Source: Streptomyces sp. Y2F8-2
Lineage (GTDB): Bacteria; Actinomycetota; Actinomycetes; Streptomycetales; Streptomycetaceae
Assembly (NCBI RefSeq): GCF_014905555.1
Contig: NZ_BNGS01000010.1
Span: 301,494 to 365,493 of the forward strand
DNA: 64,000 bases
Reading direction: 5' to 3'
Below are positions 26,192 through 37,500 of the stretch, piece by piece. Position 1 is the stretch's first letter. Each line of letters opens with the position of its first letter. The translations under genes were made by a program, and so were the position numbers. The notes under the pieces were generated by a model. It worked only from the letters and a program-made list of their open reading frames with translations. It made no database searches and was not told the origin of the DNA.

Positions 26192-27169
26192 GTGAGTACC
26201 CCCGACCTCCCTCTCGCCTCCAACGGCGGCTGCGGCGACGGCTGCGCCTGCGGCGCGGACGGCGACGAGGAATACCTGGAGTGCGGGCTCGACCCCGCGC
26301 TCGCCCAGCTCCTGGCCGACGCCGGACTCGACCCGGTGGAGGTCGAGGACATCGCAGGCGTCGCCATCCAGGAGGACCTGGACCACGGCGTGGACGTGAC
26401 GACGGTCGCGACGATTCCCGAGGACGCGGTCGCCACCGGCGACTTCACCGCGCGCGAGGCGGGCGTCGTGGCGGGCCTCAGGGTCGCCGAGGCCGTCATC
26501 TCCGTGGTGTGCACCGACGAGTTCGAGGTGGAGCGCCACGTGGACGACGGCGACCGGGTGGAGGCCGGCCAGAAGCTGCTGACCGTCACCACCCGCACCC
26601 GGGACCTGCTCACCGCCGAGCGCAGCGCGCTGAACATCCTGTGCCGCCTGTCCGGCATCGCGACGGCCACGCGCGCGTGGGCGGACGCCCTGGAGGGCAC
26701 CAAGACCCGCGTACGGGACACCCGCAAGACGACGCCGGGCCTTCGCTCCCTGGAGAAGTTCGCGGTCCGCTGCGGCGGTGGCGTCAACCACCGCATGTCC
26801 CTCTCGGACGCTGCCCTGGTGAAGGACAACCACGTCGTCGCGGCCGGAGGCGTGGTCCAGGCCTTCCAGGCGGTCCGGGAGATGTTCCCGGACGTGCCGA
26901 TCGAGGTCGAGGTCGACACCCTGCACCAGCTGCGCGAGGCCGTCGACGCGGGCGCGGACCTGATCCTCCTGGACAACTTCACGCCCACCGAGTGCGAGGA
27001 GGCGGTGGCCATCGTCAAGGGCCGCGCCCTGCTGGAGGCCTCGGGCCGCCTGACCCTGGGGAACGCCAAGGCGTACGCGGACACGGGCGTCGACTTCCTG
27101 GCGGTCGGCGCGCTCACGCACTCCTCCCCGATCCTGGACATCGGCCTGGACCTGCGAGCGGCGGAGTAG
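26192..27169 (+). CDS. nadC: Nicotinate-nucleotide pyrophosphorylase (quinolinate phosphoribosyltransferase)
   Basis: Makes nicotinate mononucleotide from quinolinate and PRPP. RDTRKTTPGLRSLEKFAVRC and GGGVNHRMSLSDAALVKDNH carry the substrate-binding arginines and lysines; the core is complete in 325 aa. The N-terminus has an extra segment with a cysteine cluster (GGCGDGCACGADGDEEYLEC), not part of the catalytic fold. The GTG at 26192 is chosen because AGGAG at 26176-26180 is 11 bases upstream; a GTG at 26183 overlapping the nadB stop is possible. coaX follows 10 bases later. Confidence 0.94.
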   Translation: MSTPDLPLASNGGCGDGCACGADGDEEYLECGLDPALAQLLADAGLDPVEVEDIAGVAIQEDLDHGVDVTTVATIPEDAVATGDFTAREAGVVAGLRVAEAVISVVCTDEFEVERHVDDGDRVEAGQKLLTVTTRTRDLLTAERSALNILCRLSGIATATRAWADALEGTKTRVRDTRKTTPGLRSLEKFAVRCGGGVNHRMSLSDAALVKDNHVVAAGGVVQAFQAVREMFPDVPIEVEVDTLHQLREAVDAGADLILLDNFTPTECEEAVAIVKGRALLEASGRLTLGNAKAYADTGVDFLAVGALTHSSPILDIGLDLRAAE

Positions 27170-27179
27170 GTAGGGCCCC

Positions 27180-27983
27180 ATGCTGCTGACCATCGACGTA
27201 GGCAACACGCACACCGTCCTCGGCCTGTTCGACGGCGAGGACATCGTGGAGCACTGGCGCATCTCCACCGACGCCCGCCGCACGGCCGACGAGCTGGCGG
27301 TCCTCCTCCAGGGCCTGATGGGCATGCACCCGCTCCTCGGCGAGGACCTGGGCGAGGGCATCGACGGCATCGCGATCTGCTCGACGGTCCCGTCCGTCCT
27401 GCACGAACTGCGCGAGGTGACCCGCCGCTACTACGGCGACGTCCCCGCCGTCCTGGTCGAACCCGGCATCAAGACCGGCGTGCCGATCCTGATGGACAAC
27501 CCCAAGGAGGTCGGCGCGGACCGCATCATCAACGCGGTCGCGGCGGTCGAGCTCTACGGGGGCCCGGCGATCGTGGTGGACTTCGGCACGGCGACGACGT
27601 TCGACGCGGTCTCGGCGCGCGGCGAGTACGCGGGTGGCGTCATCGCCCCCGGCATCGAGATCTCCGTCGAGGCCCTGGGGGTGCGCGGCGCCCAGCTCCG
27701 CAAGATCGAACTGGCCCGGCCGCGCGCGGTGATCGGCAAGAACACGGTCGAGGCGATGCAGGCGGGCATCGTCTACGGCTTCGCGGGCCAGGTGGACGGC
27801 GTGGTCACCCGCATGGCCAGAGAACTGGCGGACGACCCGGACGACGTCACGGTCATCGCGACGGGCGGTCTGGCTCCCATGGTCCTGGGCGAGTCGGCGG
27901 TGATCGACGAACACGAACCGTGGCTGACACTGATCGGCCTGCGGTTGGTGTACGAACGGAACGTTTCACGTATGGGGGGCTGA
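27180..27983 (+). CDS. coaX: Type III pantothenate kinase
   Basis: Phosphorylates pantothenate, the first step from vitamin B5 to coenzyme A; this type is not feedback-inhibited by CoA. The ASKHA-fold phosphate-1 motif is LLTIDVGNTHTVLGLF at the N-terminus, the phosphate-2 region is VDFGTATTFDAVSARGEYAG, and APGIEISVEAL and IATGGLAPMV follow. The 267-aa length is typical. It is the last gene of the coupled DUF2520-panC-nadB-nadC run, uniting pantothenate supply and use with NAD synthesis. Confidence 0.95.
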   Translation: MLLTIDVGNTHTVLGLFDGEDIVEHWRISTDARRTADELAVLLQGLMGMHPLLGEDLGEGIDGIAICSTVPSVLHELREVTRRYYGDVPAVLVEPGIKTGVPILMDNPKEVGADRIINAVAAVELYGGPAIVVDFGTATTFDAVSARGEYAGGVIAPGIEISVEALGVRGAQLRKIELARPRAVIGKNTVEAMQAGIVYGFAGQVDGVVTRMARELADDPDDVTVIATGGLAPMVLGESAVIDEHEPWLTLIGLRLVYERNVSRMGG

Positions 27984-27988
27984 GCGCA

Positions 27989-28064
27989 CTCCTGGGGCGC
28001 GGGGCCGTGTCGATGTGCGGCTCCGCCGCGTGGGCGCGACGAGCCGCGAGGCGGCACCCGCCGA
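27989..28064. repeat. Streptomyces-type intergenic repetitive element
   Basis: The stretch starting ctcctggggcgcggggccg and continuing through a GCGG/CCGC hairpin into GTGGGCGCGACGAGCC resembles a short GC-rich element that recurs in many Streptomyces intergenic regions. The identification is from memory of such elements, not a search. It lies between coaX and the next gene. Confidence 0.4.
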
Positions 28065-28178
28065 AAGGCGAACAGCTCAATGGCGAATAGGCGCACCCGC
28101 GCCCCCACCTGGGGGAACCCCATAGCGACACGGCACCCGGAGAGATCCGTTTTGTCCGATTAGCGGTAGCGTCCCCGC

Positions 28179-28901
28179 ATGCCCACGCCACACGGATCCC
28201 GAGGCGCCCTGGCCTTCGGCGCGGAGGAGCTGCGCGTGCTCCGCCGCGCCCTCGCCCTCGCCCTGAACCCCCGCACCGCTTCCGCCGAGGACGTCCAGGA
28301 CTGCCTCCGCCTCGCCGAGTCCGTCGACGCGGCGGTGCGTGAGGGGGACCGTCTGAGGGCCTTCCTGCTGGCCGACCTCGCCCGCTACCGCGCCGCCCTC
28401 CCGGGCGCCGCCGGCGGCTATCTCACGCTCCTCCAGGACGCTCTGCGCGCCGGCTACCGCCCTGCCCCGGACGACCTCGCCGCGCTGCGCGCCCTGCGCG
28501 GCACCCCCCTGGCCGCCGCCCTGCTCGACCGCTGCCGGGCCCTGGTGCCCCAACAGGCGACGTTCGACCCGTCGCGACGCACGCCCGGTGCGAGGGCTTC
28601 GGCACCGGCCGAGCCCGGGGGGCGCGCGCACCTCGCTCCCCGCGGGGCCGCGGCCCCCGTCTGCCGTGCGCGTCTGACGGCGCTTCCCGGCGGCCGTGCG
28701 AGCGAGGAGGAGCGGCCGGAGGAGCCGACCCGCAAACCCGAGCGGAAGCCCGAGCGCAAGCCGGAGAAGCCCGCTCCCCGCCGTGAGCCGCAGGCCCCGC
28801 GCCCGACGCGCCGCCCGATCCCGACCCCCGGCGAGGTCTTCCCGCCGAAGCGGAGGCCGAGCCCCCCGGCCCACTCCCGCGGGCAGCTCGCGGCCGGCTA
28901 G
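28179..28901 (+). CDS. Hypothetical actinobacterial protein with charged repeat tail
   Basis: A 240-aa protein I do not recognise. The first 120 residues are predicted helical (FGAEELRVLRRALALALNPR, VQDCLRLAESVDAAVREGDR, LLADLARYRAALPGAAGGYL). The rest is disordered, Pro/Arg/Lys/Glu-rich, with a short tandem repeat of the tetrapeptide KPER (residues about 190-204). No signal peptide or membrane helix is seen. A TAGCGT hexamer at 28167-28172 lies 6 bases before the ATG with no ribosome binding site, suggesting a leaderless message. Confidence 0.65.
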   Translation: MPTPHGSRGALAFGAEELRVLRRALALALNPRTASAEDVQDCLRLAESVDAAVREGDRLRAFLLADLARYRAALPGAAGGYLTLLQDALRAGYRPAPDDLAALRALRGTPLAAALLDRCRALVPQQATFDPSRRTPGARASAPAEPGGRAHLAPRGAAAPVCRARLTALPGGRASEEERPEEPTRKPERKPERKPEKPAPRREPQAPRPTRRPIPTPGEVFPPKRRPSPPAHSRGQLAAG

Positions 28902-28993
28902 GGCCGGTCGAACCGACAGGCCCTGGATCGGGCGCAATCCGGTGACGCCCACCCGACCGGGATCCTTCGGACACCCCTGGCTACTCTTGACGC

Positions 28994-29173
28994 ATGGACT
29001 ACGTCTCCGCGCTCGTGCCCCCGGTCGTCATGGCCGTGTTCTTCATCGGGCTCATCCGGGTGATCGTGAAGACCCAGGGCGGCGCCAACAAGGCCAAGGA
29101 GGACGCCGCCGTCGACGCGGCCCTCGCGCACGCGGAAAGCGCTCCCCGGAAGTCCGTGGACGGCGACGCCTGA
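28994..29173 (+). CDS. Small single-pass membrane protein
   Basis: A 59-aa open frame with a clear N-terminal membrane helix (VSALVPPVVMAVFFIGLIRV) followed by a short charged cytoplasmic tail (KTQGGANKAKEDAAVDAALA). A TACTCT hexamer at 28982-28987 lies 6 bases upstream of the ATG, matching the leaderless pattern of neighbouring genes, and supports that it is real. Small membrane proteins of this shape are common beside housekeeping genes in Streptomyces. Function unknown. Confidence 0.65.
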   Translation: MDYVSALVPPVVMAVFFIGLIRVIVKTQGGANKAKEDAAVDAALAHAESAPRKSVDGDA

Positions 29174-29337
29174 CACCCTTTGCGGCCCTCGGGCCTTCCG
29201 GGTGGCACCCCGTGCCACCGGGCGTACGACTCATGCCCTGAGTGCGTTTAGGAGTCATACGCCCTTTTTGTTGTGGTTTGCCGCGCAAGTGCACGTCCCG
29301 CAAGCCATTGGCGACTTCTCCCACTATTGTGCTAAGC

Positions 29338-29802
29338 GTGCCTCGCCCATTGGGAGAACTCGAAGACGCGGTCATGACGCGGGTGTGGAAGTGGAACCGC
29401 CCGGTGACCGTTCGAGAAGTCCTGGAAGACCTTCAGCAGGAACGGTCCATCGCCTACACCACGGTGATGACCGTTTTGGACAATCTCCATCAGAAGGGCT
29501 GGGTCCGCCGGGAAGCGGAAGGCCGGGCCTATCGATATGAGGCGGTCTCCACCCGCGCCGCCTACGCGGCCGCCCTGATGAACGACGCCTGGTCGCAGAG
29601 CGACAACCCGGCCGCCGCGCTTGTCGCCTTCTTCGGGATGATGAGCGACGAACAGAGACAGGCACTCCGTGACGCGATGCGCATCGTGCAGGGCCCGGAG
29701 AGCACCCCGGAGCCCCCGAGTGCCGAAACGGGCCCCGAGAACCCGGCCGGGACGCCAGAGGAGAACAACCCCGCCTCGGCGGAGGGCGACACCGGGCGAT
29801 AG
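29338..29802 (+). CDS. BlaI/MecI-type transcriptional repressor
   Basis: A 154-aa winged-helix repressor of the CopY/BlaI family. The conserved core includes LGELEDAVMTRVWKWNRPVT, VREVLEDL and AYTTVMTVLDNLHQKGWVRR, then a wing and a helical dimerisation part (FFGMMSDEQRQALRDAM). The last 30 residues are an acidic Pro/Glu tail. Usually such genes neighbour an M56 BlaR-like sensor protease; none is present here. The GTG at 29338 lies 7 bases after TATTGT (29325-29330), suggesting a leaderless mRNA and that the longer upstream frame is not used. Confidence 0.82.
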   Translation: MPRPLGELEDAVMTRVWKWNRPVTVREVLEDLQQERSIAYTTVMTVLDNLHQKGWVRREAEGRAYRYEAVSTRAAYAAALMNDAWSQSDNPAAALVAFFGMMSDEQRQALRDAMRIVQGPESTPEPPSAETGPENPAGTPEENNPASAEGDTGR

Positions 29803-29811
29803 CGTCCGCTC

Positions 29812-30345
29812 ATGCCAGCGAAGCGCCCCGAAGCCACCACAAAAGCCATCACTGTCCGACGGGCCAGGACGAGCGATGTCCCGGCGGTGCGCCGCCTCCT
29901 CGACTCCTACGTCCGCCGCGGCATCCTGCTCGACAAAGCGACCGTCACGCTTTACGAGGACATCCAGGAGTTCTGGGTCGCGGAACGCGACGACAACGGC
30001 GAGGTCGTGGGCTGCGGCGCCTTGCACGTGATGTGGGAGGACCTGGCGGAAGTCCGCACTCTCGCGGTGATGCCCGAGGCCAGGGGCCTGGGCGTGGGTC
30101 ACCAGTTGCTGGAGAAGTTGCTGCAGACCGCCAGGTGGCTCGGCGTTCGCCGGGTTTTCTGTCTCACCTTCGAAGTCGACTTCTTCGGGAAGCACGGCTT
30201 CGTGGAGATCGGCGAGACGCCCGTCGACCAGGATGTCTACGCCGAGCTGTTGCGTTCCTATGACGAGGGCGTGGCGGAGTTCCTCGGTCTCGAACGAGTG
30301 AAACCGAACACCTTGGGCAACAGCCGGATGCTTCTGCATCTGTGA
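29812..30345 (+). CDS. GNAT acetyltransferase, ArgA-like (N-acetylglutamate synthase candidate)
   Basis: A 177-aa GNAT enzyme. The acetyl-CoA loop is VMPEARGLGVGHQLLEKLLQ near residue 84, preceded by the strand VVGCGALHVMWEDLAEVRTL and followed by VRRVFCLTFEVDFFGKHGFV. It resembles the short actinobacterial ArgA (like M. tuberculosis Rv2747), which acetylates L-glutamate for arginine synthesis without the kinase-like domain of classical NAGS. No arg gene is adjacent. The TAGCGT hexamer 6 bases before the ATG contains the TAG stop of the BlaI-type gene, so the promoter overlaps that gene. Confidence 0.8.
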   Translation: MPAKRPEATTKAITVRRARTSDVPAVRRLLDSYVRRGILLDKATVTLYEDIQEFWVAERDDNGEVVGCGALHVMWEDLAEVRTLAVMPEARGLGVGHQLLEKLLQTARWLGVRRVFCLTFEVDFFGKHGFVEIGETPVDQDVYAELLRSYDEGVAEFLGLERVKPNTLGNSRMLLHL

Positions 30346-30506
30346 TCGCCGGGCGATCCCAGGGGACTATTCAGACCGCGCTACAGCCTGAAGACGTTGC
30401 CCAGGTTCCCTATGTCCGAAACGCGCATGTTTCCGGTCTCCCGGCCGCCCGTCGGTCTCTCCCGGGGGGTTTGTGTTTTTCCGGCAAAAGCGGTTTGCTT
30501 TCCGAC

Positions 30507-30528
30507 GTACTGCAGTACTGCATATAAC
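30507..30528 (+). promoter_or_regulatory. Promoter with embedded palindrome upstream of lsr2
   Basis: A perfect 12-base palindrome GTACTGCAGTAC (30507-30518) sits just before a TATAAC -10 box (30523-30528), in the spacer position. A protein bound there would block RNA polymerase. The region upstream (30470-30500) is unusually AT-rich for this chromosome, which also suits autoregulation by Lsr2. Confidence 0.5.
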
Positions 30529-30597
30529 AGGGGACGCGAAACGGGCGGCACCGGCCGCAGACCCTCGGCCCCGAAGTTATCGATGAAAGGAAATCCG

Positions 30598-30936
30598 GTG
30601 GCACAGAAGGTTCAGGTCCTTCTTGTCGACGACCTCGACGGTGGCGAGGCGGACGAGACCGTCACGTTCGCACTGGACGGCAAGACGTACGAGATCGATC
30701 TCACGACCGCCAACGCGGACAAGCTGCGCAGCCTTCTCGAGCCGTATGTGAAGGGCGGCCGTCGTACCGGAGGCCGTGCTTCGGGTGGGCGTGGAAAGGC
30801 CCGTGCGGCCGCTTCCGGTGGCAGCCAGGACACCGCGCAGATCCGCGCCTGGGCGAAGGAGAACGGTTACGAGGTCAACGACCGTGGCCGTGTTCCGGCG
30901 ACCATCCGCGAGGCCTACGAGAAGGCGATGGGCTGA
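30598..30936 (+). CDS. lsr2: Lsr2 nucleoid-associated xenogeneic silencer
   Basis: A 112-aa H-NS-like protein that bridges AT-rich DNA and silences horizontally acquired genes. The N-terminal dimerisation domain reads VQVLLVDDLDGGEADETVTF and EIDLTTANADKLRSLLEPYV; a Gly/Arg/Lys linker follows; the C-terminal DNA-binding domain contains IRAWAKENGYEVNDRGRVPA with the minor-groove RGR motif near residue 97. The GTG at 30598 is preceded by AAAGGA at 30586-30591; the frame is open further upstream but without conservation. Its 3' end overlaps the convergent gene by 22 bases. Confidence 0.95.
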   Translation: MAQKVQVLLVDDLDGGEADETVTFALDGKTYEIDLTTANADKLRSLLEPYVKGGRRTGGRASGGRGKARAAASGGSQDTAQIRAWAKENGYEVNDRGRVPATIREAYEKAMG

Positions 30937-31547
30937 GCGCACGCGCGCCGCAGCCGGACCCGGTGGCACTGCGTCGCCACCGTGTCGACCAGCCGTACCA
31001 GATCGGGGGCGCCCCCACCGCCCCCCACGGCCGACAGCGTCGGCAGCACCTGTTCGACCTCGCACCCCGGCTCGGGGGGCCGCAGCCAGACAGCGGCCCC
31101 CTGTGAAACGGCCCGGTCCAGGGGAAGCGGCCGGGAATCCGGGGTGCCGGCCGGGTCCGGCACCGAAGCCGGCGGCCATCCCGGCGGCAGCGGCGCCTCC
31201 GTCCGCCCGCCCGCGCCGGTGACCGTGAGGTCCAGGGCCAGCGCCCCCCACTCCAGCCAGTCGAGCAGCCCCGGCAGCTCCTCCGCGCTGCCCGCCGCCA
31301 CCAGCAGTCGCATCCGCCCGGCACACAACGCGACCGGCGACGCGGGCCCCAGATGCCTCAGCGCGGCGAAACCGGCCTCCGCGGGCACCTCCAGCACGTC
31401 GAAACGCACCCCGGTGACCAACCGCACCGGTTCTCCGGGCGCCGTCGCCCAGCCCAGCTCGTGCTCGTACCACTGACGCACCGTGGCGCTCGTGCCGGGA
31501 TCGAGTGGCCTTCGTGGCGGGGGCGCCGGGAGGACCGTGTGGACCAT
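30915..31547 (-). CDS. SCO3374-family protein (function unknown)
   Basis: A 210-aa protein of a Streptomyces-restricted family always found between lsr2 and clpC in related genomes, as I recall. It begins MVHTVLPAPPPRRPLDPG and contains TVRQWYEHELGWATAPGEPV and VTGVRFDVLEVPAEAGFAAL, which faintly resembles the N-terminal part of bifunctional primase-polymerase-like proteins (the region often written WPhxxxxxV). No catalytic residues can be assigned. It overlaps the lsr2 end in the opposite orientation and is divergent from clpC across a 430-base regulatory region. Confidence 0.72.
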   Translation of the reverse strand: MVHTVLPAPPPRRPLDPGTSATVRQWYEHELGWATAPGEPVRLVTGVRFDVLEVPAEAGFAALRHLGPASPVALCAGRMRLLVAAGSAEELPGLLDWLEWGALALDLTVTGAGGRTEAPLPPGWPPASVPDPAGTPDSRPLPLDRAVSQGAAVWLRPPEPGCEVEQVLPTLSAVGGGGGAPDLVRLVDTVATQCHRVRLRRACAQPIAFS

Positions 31548-31653
31548 GTACGAAGCAACCGCCCGAGTCGGCGCCGGGTTACGCTGGGTGGCCGATCGAT
31601 TGCGCCGAGTGCCGAAAAAAGGGGCGTACGGGGGTGTCCGGCGGCGCAAGGAT

Positions 31654-31667
31654 GTTCGCCCGTAGCG
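31654..31667 (+). promoter_or_regulatory. ClgR-type operator upstream of clpC (box 1)
   Basis: GTTCGC-CCGTA-GCG matches exactly the ClgR operator pattern GTTCGC-N5-GCG established for Streptomyces clp and lon promoters. It lies 311 bases before the clpC ATG. Confidence 0.6.
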
Positions 31668-31759
31668 GAGGGAAACGGTGCGCGCGGCATGGAGTGTCGG
31701 TGTCGGCGGGTAAGACATCCCTAGTGGGAGGGGGCGTTTCGCGGGAGAGGCTGTCTCAC

Positions 31760-31773
31760 GTTCGCCATCGGCG
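31760..31773 (+). promoter_or_regulatory. ClgR-type operator upstream of clpC (box 2)
   Basis: GTTCGC-CATCG-GCG is a second exact match to GTTCGC-N5-GCG, 93 bases downstream of box 1 and about 205 bases before the clpC start. Two exact copies in one intergenic region are unlikely by chance. Confidence 0.65.
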
Positions 31774-31804
31774 TACTGGCGAGTGGGGTATCTGCCTGGC
31801 CTGC

Positions 31805-31831
31805 GGGAACATCGTCTCGCACCATCGGGTT
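31805..31831 (+). promoter_or_regulatory. SigR-like promoter candidate upstream of clpC
   Basis: GGGAAC (31805-31810), 18 bases, then GTT (31829-31831, followed by GG). One mismatch to the SigR consensus GGAAT-N18-GTT. ClpC is known in Streptomyces as part of the SigR-controlled protein quality response. A weaker GGAAA-N18-GTG occurs at 31671-31696. Confidence 0.45.
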
Positions 31832-31977
31832 GGAGCAGATGTCGGCGTTCGGGGTCAGGAGGCCATCGACGGTGTCGGCAGTTGGAATGAGCGGTCCCCG
31901 CTTGCGGGACTAAGCTGCGGAAGGACAGGGAGGGGAAGTTCCCCCCACTGCCTGACCGCTCTGAGGAGCGATTAACG

Positions 31978-34497
<2,520 letters not shown>

Positions 34498-34514
34498 CCC
34501 CTGCCGGGGTGAGA

Positions 34515-34563
34515 CGGAAAGGGGCTGCCCCGGGACTTCGGTCCCGGGGCAGCCCCTTTTCCG
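34515..34563. terminator. Strong intrinsic terminator after clpC
   Basis: A stem of about 21 bp (34515-34536 with 34541-34563, one bulged base) with a TTCG tetraloop ends in TTTT. The A-rich left arm makes it bidirectional, serving both clpC and the convergent NACHT gene. Confidence 0.85.
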
Positions 34564-34570
34564 TGTGCGG

Positions 34571-37500
34571 TCACAGCACGCTGTCGGTGCGTTCGATGAC
34601 GGGCCGGATCGGTAGAAGATCCAGTACGTGATCCGGGAGGCCGGACACGTCCGGGGCGAGGCGAAGGGTGAGGTCTTGCACTCCGGGGAAGAGCGTGGGG
34701 AGTTTCGAGAGGTCCTCGGTCCCGGTGAACATGTTCAGCCGCAGCCGGGTGATCCGGGGCAGAACGGGGCCCGCTTCCCAGCCGGTGGCATTCCAGATGA
34801 GCCGCAGATCCTCCAGGGCCGGCAGGGCGGCGATCTCCTCGAAGTCCTCCGGGGGAAGCTCTTTCGGAAGGGAGGCCAGACTCAGCCTCTTCACCGTGTG
34901 CAGGTGCCGAAGCCCGCGCAGTCCGGTGAACCGCAGTGCCTTTTCGGAGAGCCGAAGGTATTCCAGGGGGTGGTCCCGGGGGAGGACCGCGTCGAGGGAG
35001 TCGCCGTGCAGCCGGATACTGAGGTCGAGCCCCGTCACGGTGGGCCCGAGCCGGGCCAGTGCGTCCGGCGTCCCCAGACGGGAGTTGCCGTGCAGCGACA
35101 GCAGGGTGATCGGCAGTTCCGCGAGCGGCGAGAGATCGTCGACGTCCGGGTCCAGGCTTCCGAGATCCAGTTCGTTCAGCCGCCCCTGATCGGAGAGACA
35201 GCTCAGGTCCCGCAATGCGCGGTTGTCGCGGACGACCAGCTTGCGCACCTGGTCCGGGCGGAGTGCGGCCCGGATGTCGTCCGAGCCGATGTCGCCGACG
35301 ATCTGGAGCAGGGACGGCCCGCCCAGGTCCCGCAGAGCGCGCAGTTCGGCCGCCGAGTGCGCCGCGAAGTACAGGCCCTTGGGCCGCAGATGCGCGATCA
35401 CCTCCTCCGCGTACCGTTCGGTGTGGAAGCGGTGCCAGGTCCACGTCAGTTGCGCCCGCACGGACAGGGCGTGATGCGACCGGAACCGGGCCAGTACCGG
35501 GATGGCCGCCTCGGTGCCGATCAGCGACGCGGTGATGGCCACTGCCCTCGCCTCCGCGTCCGTCAGCCCCTCCGGGCCCGGAAGCAGTTCCAGGACGAGG
35601 GGGCCGGCCTCGGCGAGGGCTCGGGCCTCCGCCGTCGTACGGGGCGGGATGAGCGCGGCGGCCTCGGACTCCACCCGGCTGCGGACACGGGGATCGAGTT
35701 CCGTCGCGTGTTCGAGTGAGGCGAGCGCCAGGAGCCGGATGCGCGTCGCGGCCGCTGCCGGGACCCGGTCGGCGGAGGCGCTCAGGTCGTCCAGCAGTTC
35801 GGCCCTCTCCCGCGGCCGGGCGTGCGCCACCGCCATGCGGATCACGTCCGCCCACTGTTCGTCGGCGGCGCCCCGCACCAGCAGCCCGAAGTCCCCGTCC
35901 TCGACCGCCGCCTTCGCGCCCAGGTAGTCCTGGAAGGTGCGGTGGACGAACTCGACCGTACCGGGGGCGGGTTCGCGCAGCAGCCCGCTGCGGACCAGGA
36001 GGTGGCGCAGGATCTGTCCGGCATCGCCCTGGGAGGCGGCGGCCGGCAGCGAGGGCAGCACGTCGGCGATGATCCGCTCCGCGCGCTCACGGTCCATCTC
36101 GGACTGGTTGTTGCGGATCAGCCAGTACGCCAGGCGCTGCAGCAGCTGGATCTGCGGGGCCTCGGTCAGGTGGATGCCGTCCTGCCGGACGAACATGTCC
36201 CGCTCCTCGTCGCGCCGCGCCAGCAGCATCGACAGGGCCGCCTCGTACAACTCCTGCCTGCCGTGCGGCAGATACCCCCGCCGGTCCCGGTGCAGGGCGC
36301 AGATCAGCCCGCACATCAGCGGGTTGGTGGCGAGCCGGCCGAGGTCCGGCTTGGTGCGTACGGCGTCCAGGAGCGAGTGTTCGTAGTCGTCGAGGCGGTC
36401 GGTGTCGGGGGCGCCGACGCGGGCCGCGGTGTGCCAGCGGCGGACGAACGCGGCGACGTCGTCGCGGCCCATGGGGGCGAGGGAGAGTTCGGTGAAGCCG
36501 TCGGCGGCGAGCCAGTCCTCGCGCACGGCGGAGGGGCGCGAGGTCACGAGCCACTGGTTGCCGGGGTAGACGTCGAGCAGTTCGCGCAGCCAGCGCCGGG
36601 TGCGTTCCCGTTCGCGCTCGGGGATCTCGTCGACGCCGTCGACGAGCAGGAGCGCGCGGCGGGCGGTGAGGACCCGGTCGGCCCAGCCGGGCGGCTGGGT
36701 GGCGTGGAAGGGGACGCGGACGGCGTCCAGGAAGGCGTCGGGCGCCGGCAGCCCGCCGGGGCGGCGCAGGAGGGTGCGCAGCGGCAGGACGAACGGGATC
36801 CGGTCGCCGCGCTCACCGCGGGCCGCCGTCACCGCGAGCCACTGCACCAGCGTGGTCTTGCCGGAGCCGGCGACCCCGCGCAGCAGGACCCGGTCGTGAC
36901 CGGTGAGGGCCTGGTCGGCGGACAGGGCCGCGGAGGCGGTGGCGATACGGGCGTCGGTCTCGTCGTCCGGGCGCAGTGCCTGGAGGCTGAGGTAGGCCGT
37001 GTCGAGGGGCCAGCGCTCCGGGGAGTTGACGAGATCGATTCCGTAGATGGTCAGGTGGCTGTGCCTGGTGGCGACATAGGCGAGGTAGCGCTGGTCGAAG
37101 GCCGGGTCGGTGCCGCCGGTGGGCGGGGTGCGGGCGATCAGCTCGTCGATCTTCGCGATGATCTCGGCCTGTCGCCGGGTCTGTTCGACGAGGGTGCGTG
37201 GGACAAAGGTGGACCGCTGTGTGAAGAAGTGCAGGATGTGCAGGCAGGCGATCTCCAGGACGCGCTCGTAGAAGAGGGTGGCGTCGAGGGAGAGGTCGCG
37301 GTCGGGGGTGCCGCTGGCGGCCCGCAGGTGCAGGGCGAGGGTCTGGGGACCCAGTCGCACGGCCTGGACGTCGGTCATGTTGAGGTCGCCGAGGGCATGC
37401 AGGGTGGTGGCCAGCGCGAGGACGACGGCGGGTGTCTCGTCCTCGGGCAGCGGGCGTTCGCCCTCCGCGGTGACGGCCCGCCTGACCAGCTCGGCGGCGA

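Noticed and set aside
31548..31977. Small plus-strand frames (60-156 codons) upstream of clpC
   Set aside because: They lack ribosome binding sites and conserved composition, and the region is better explained by regulatory sites.
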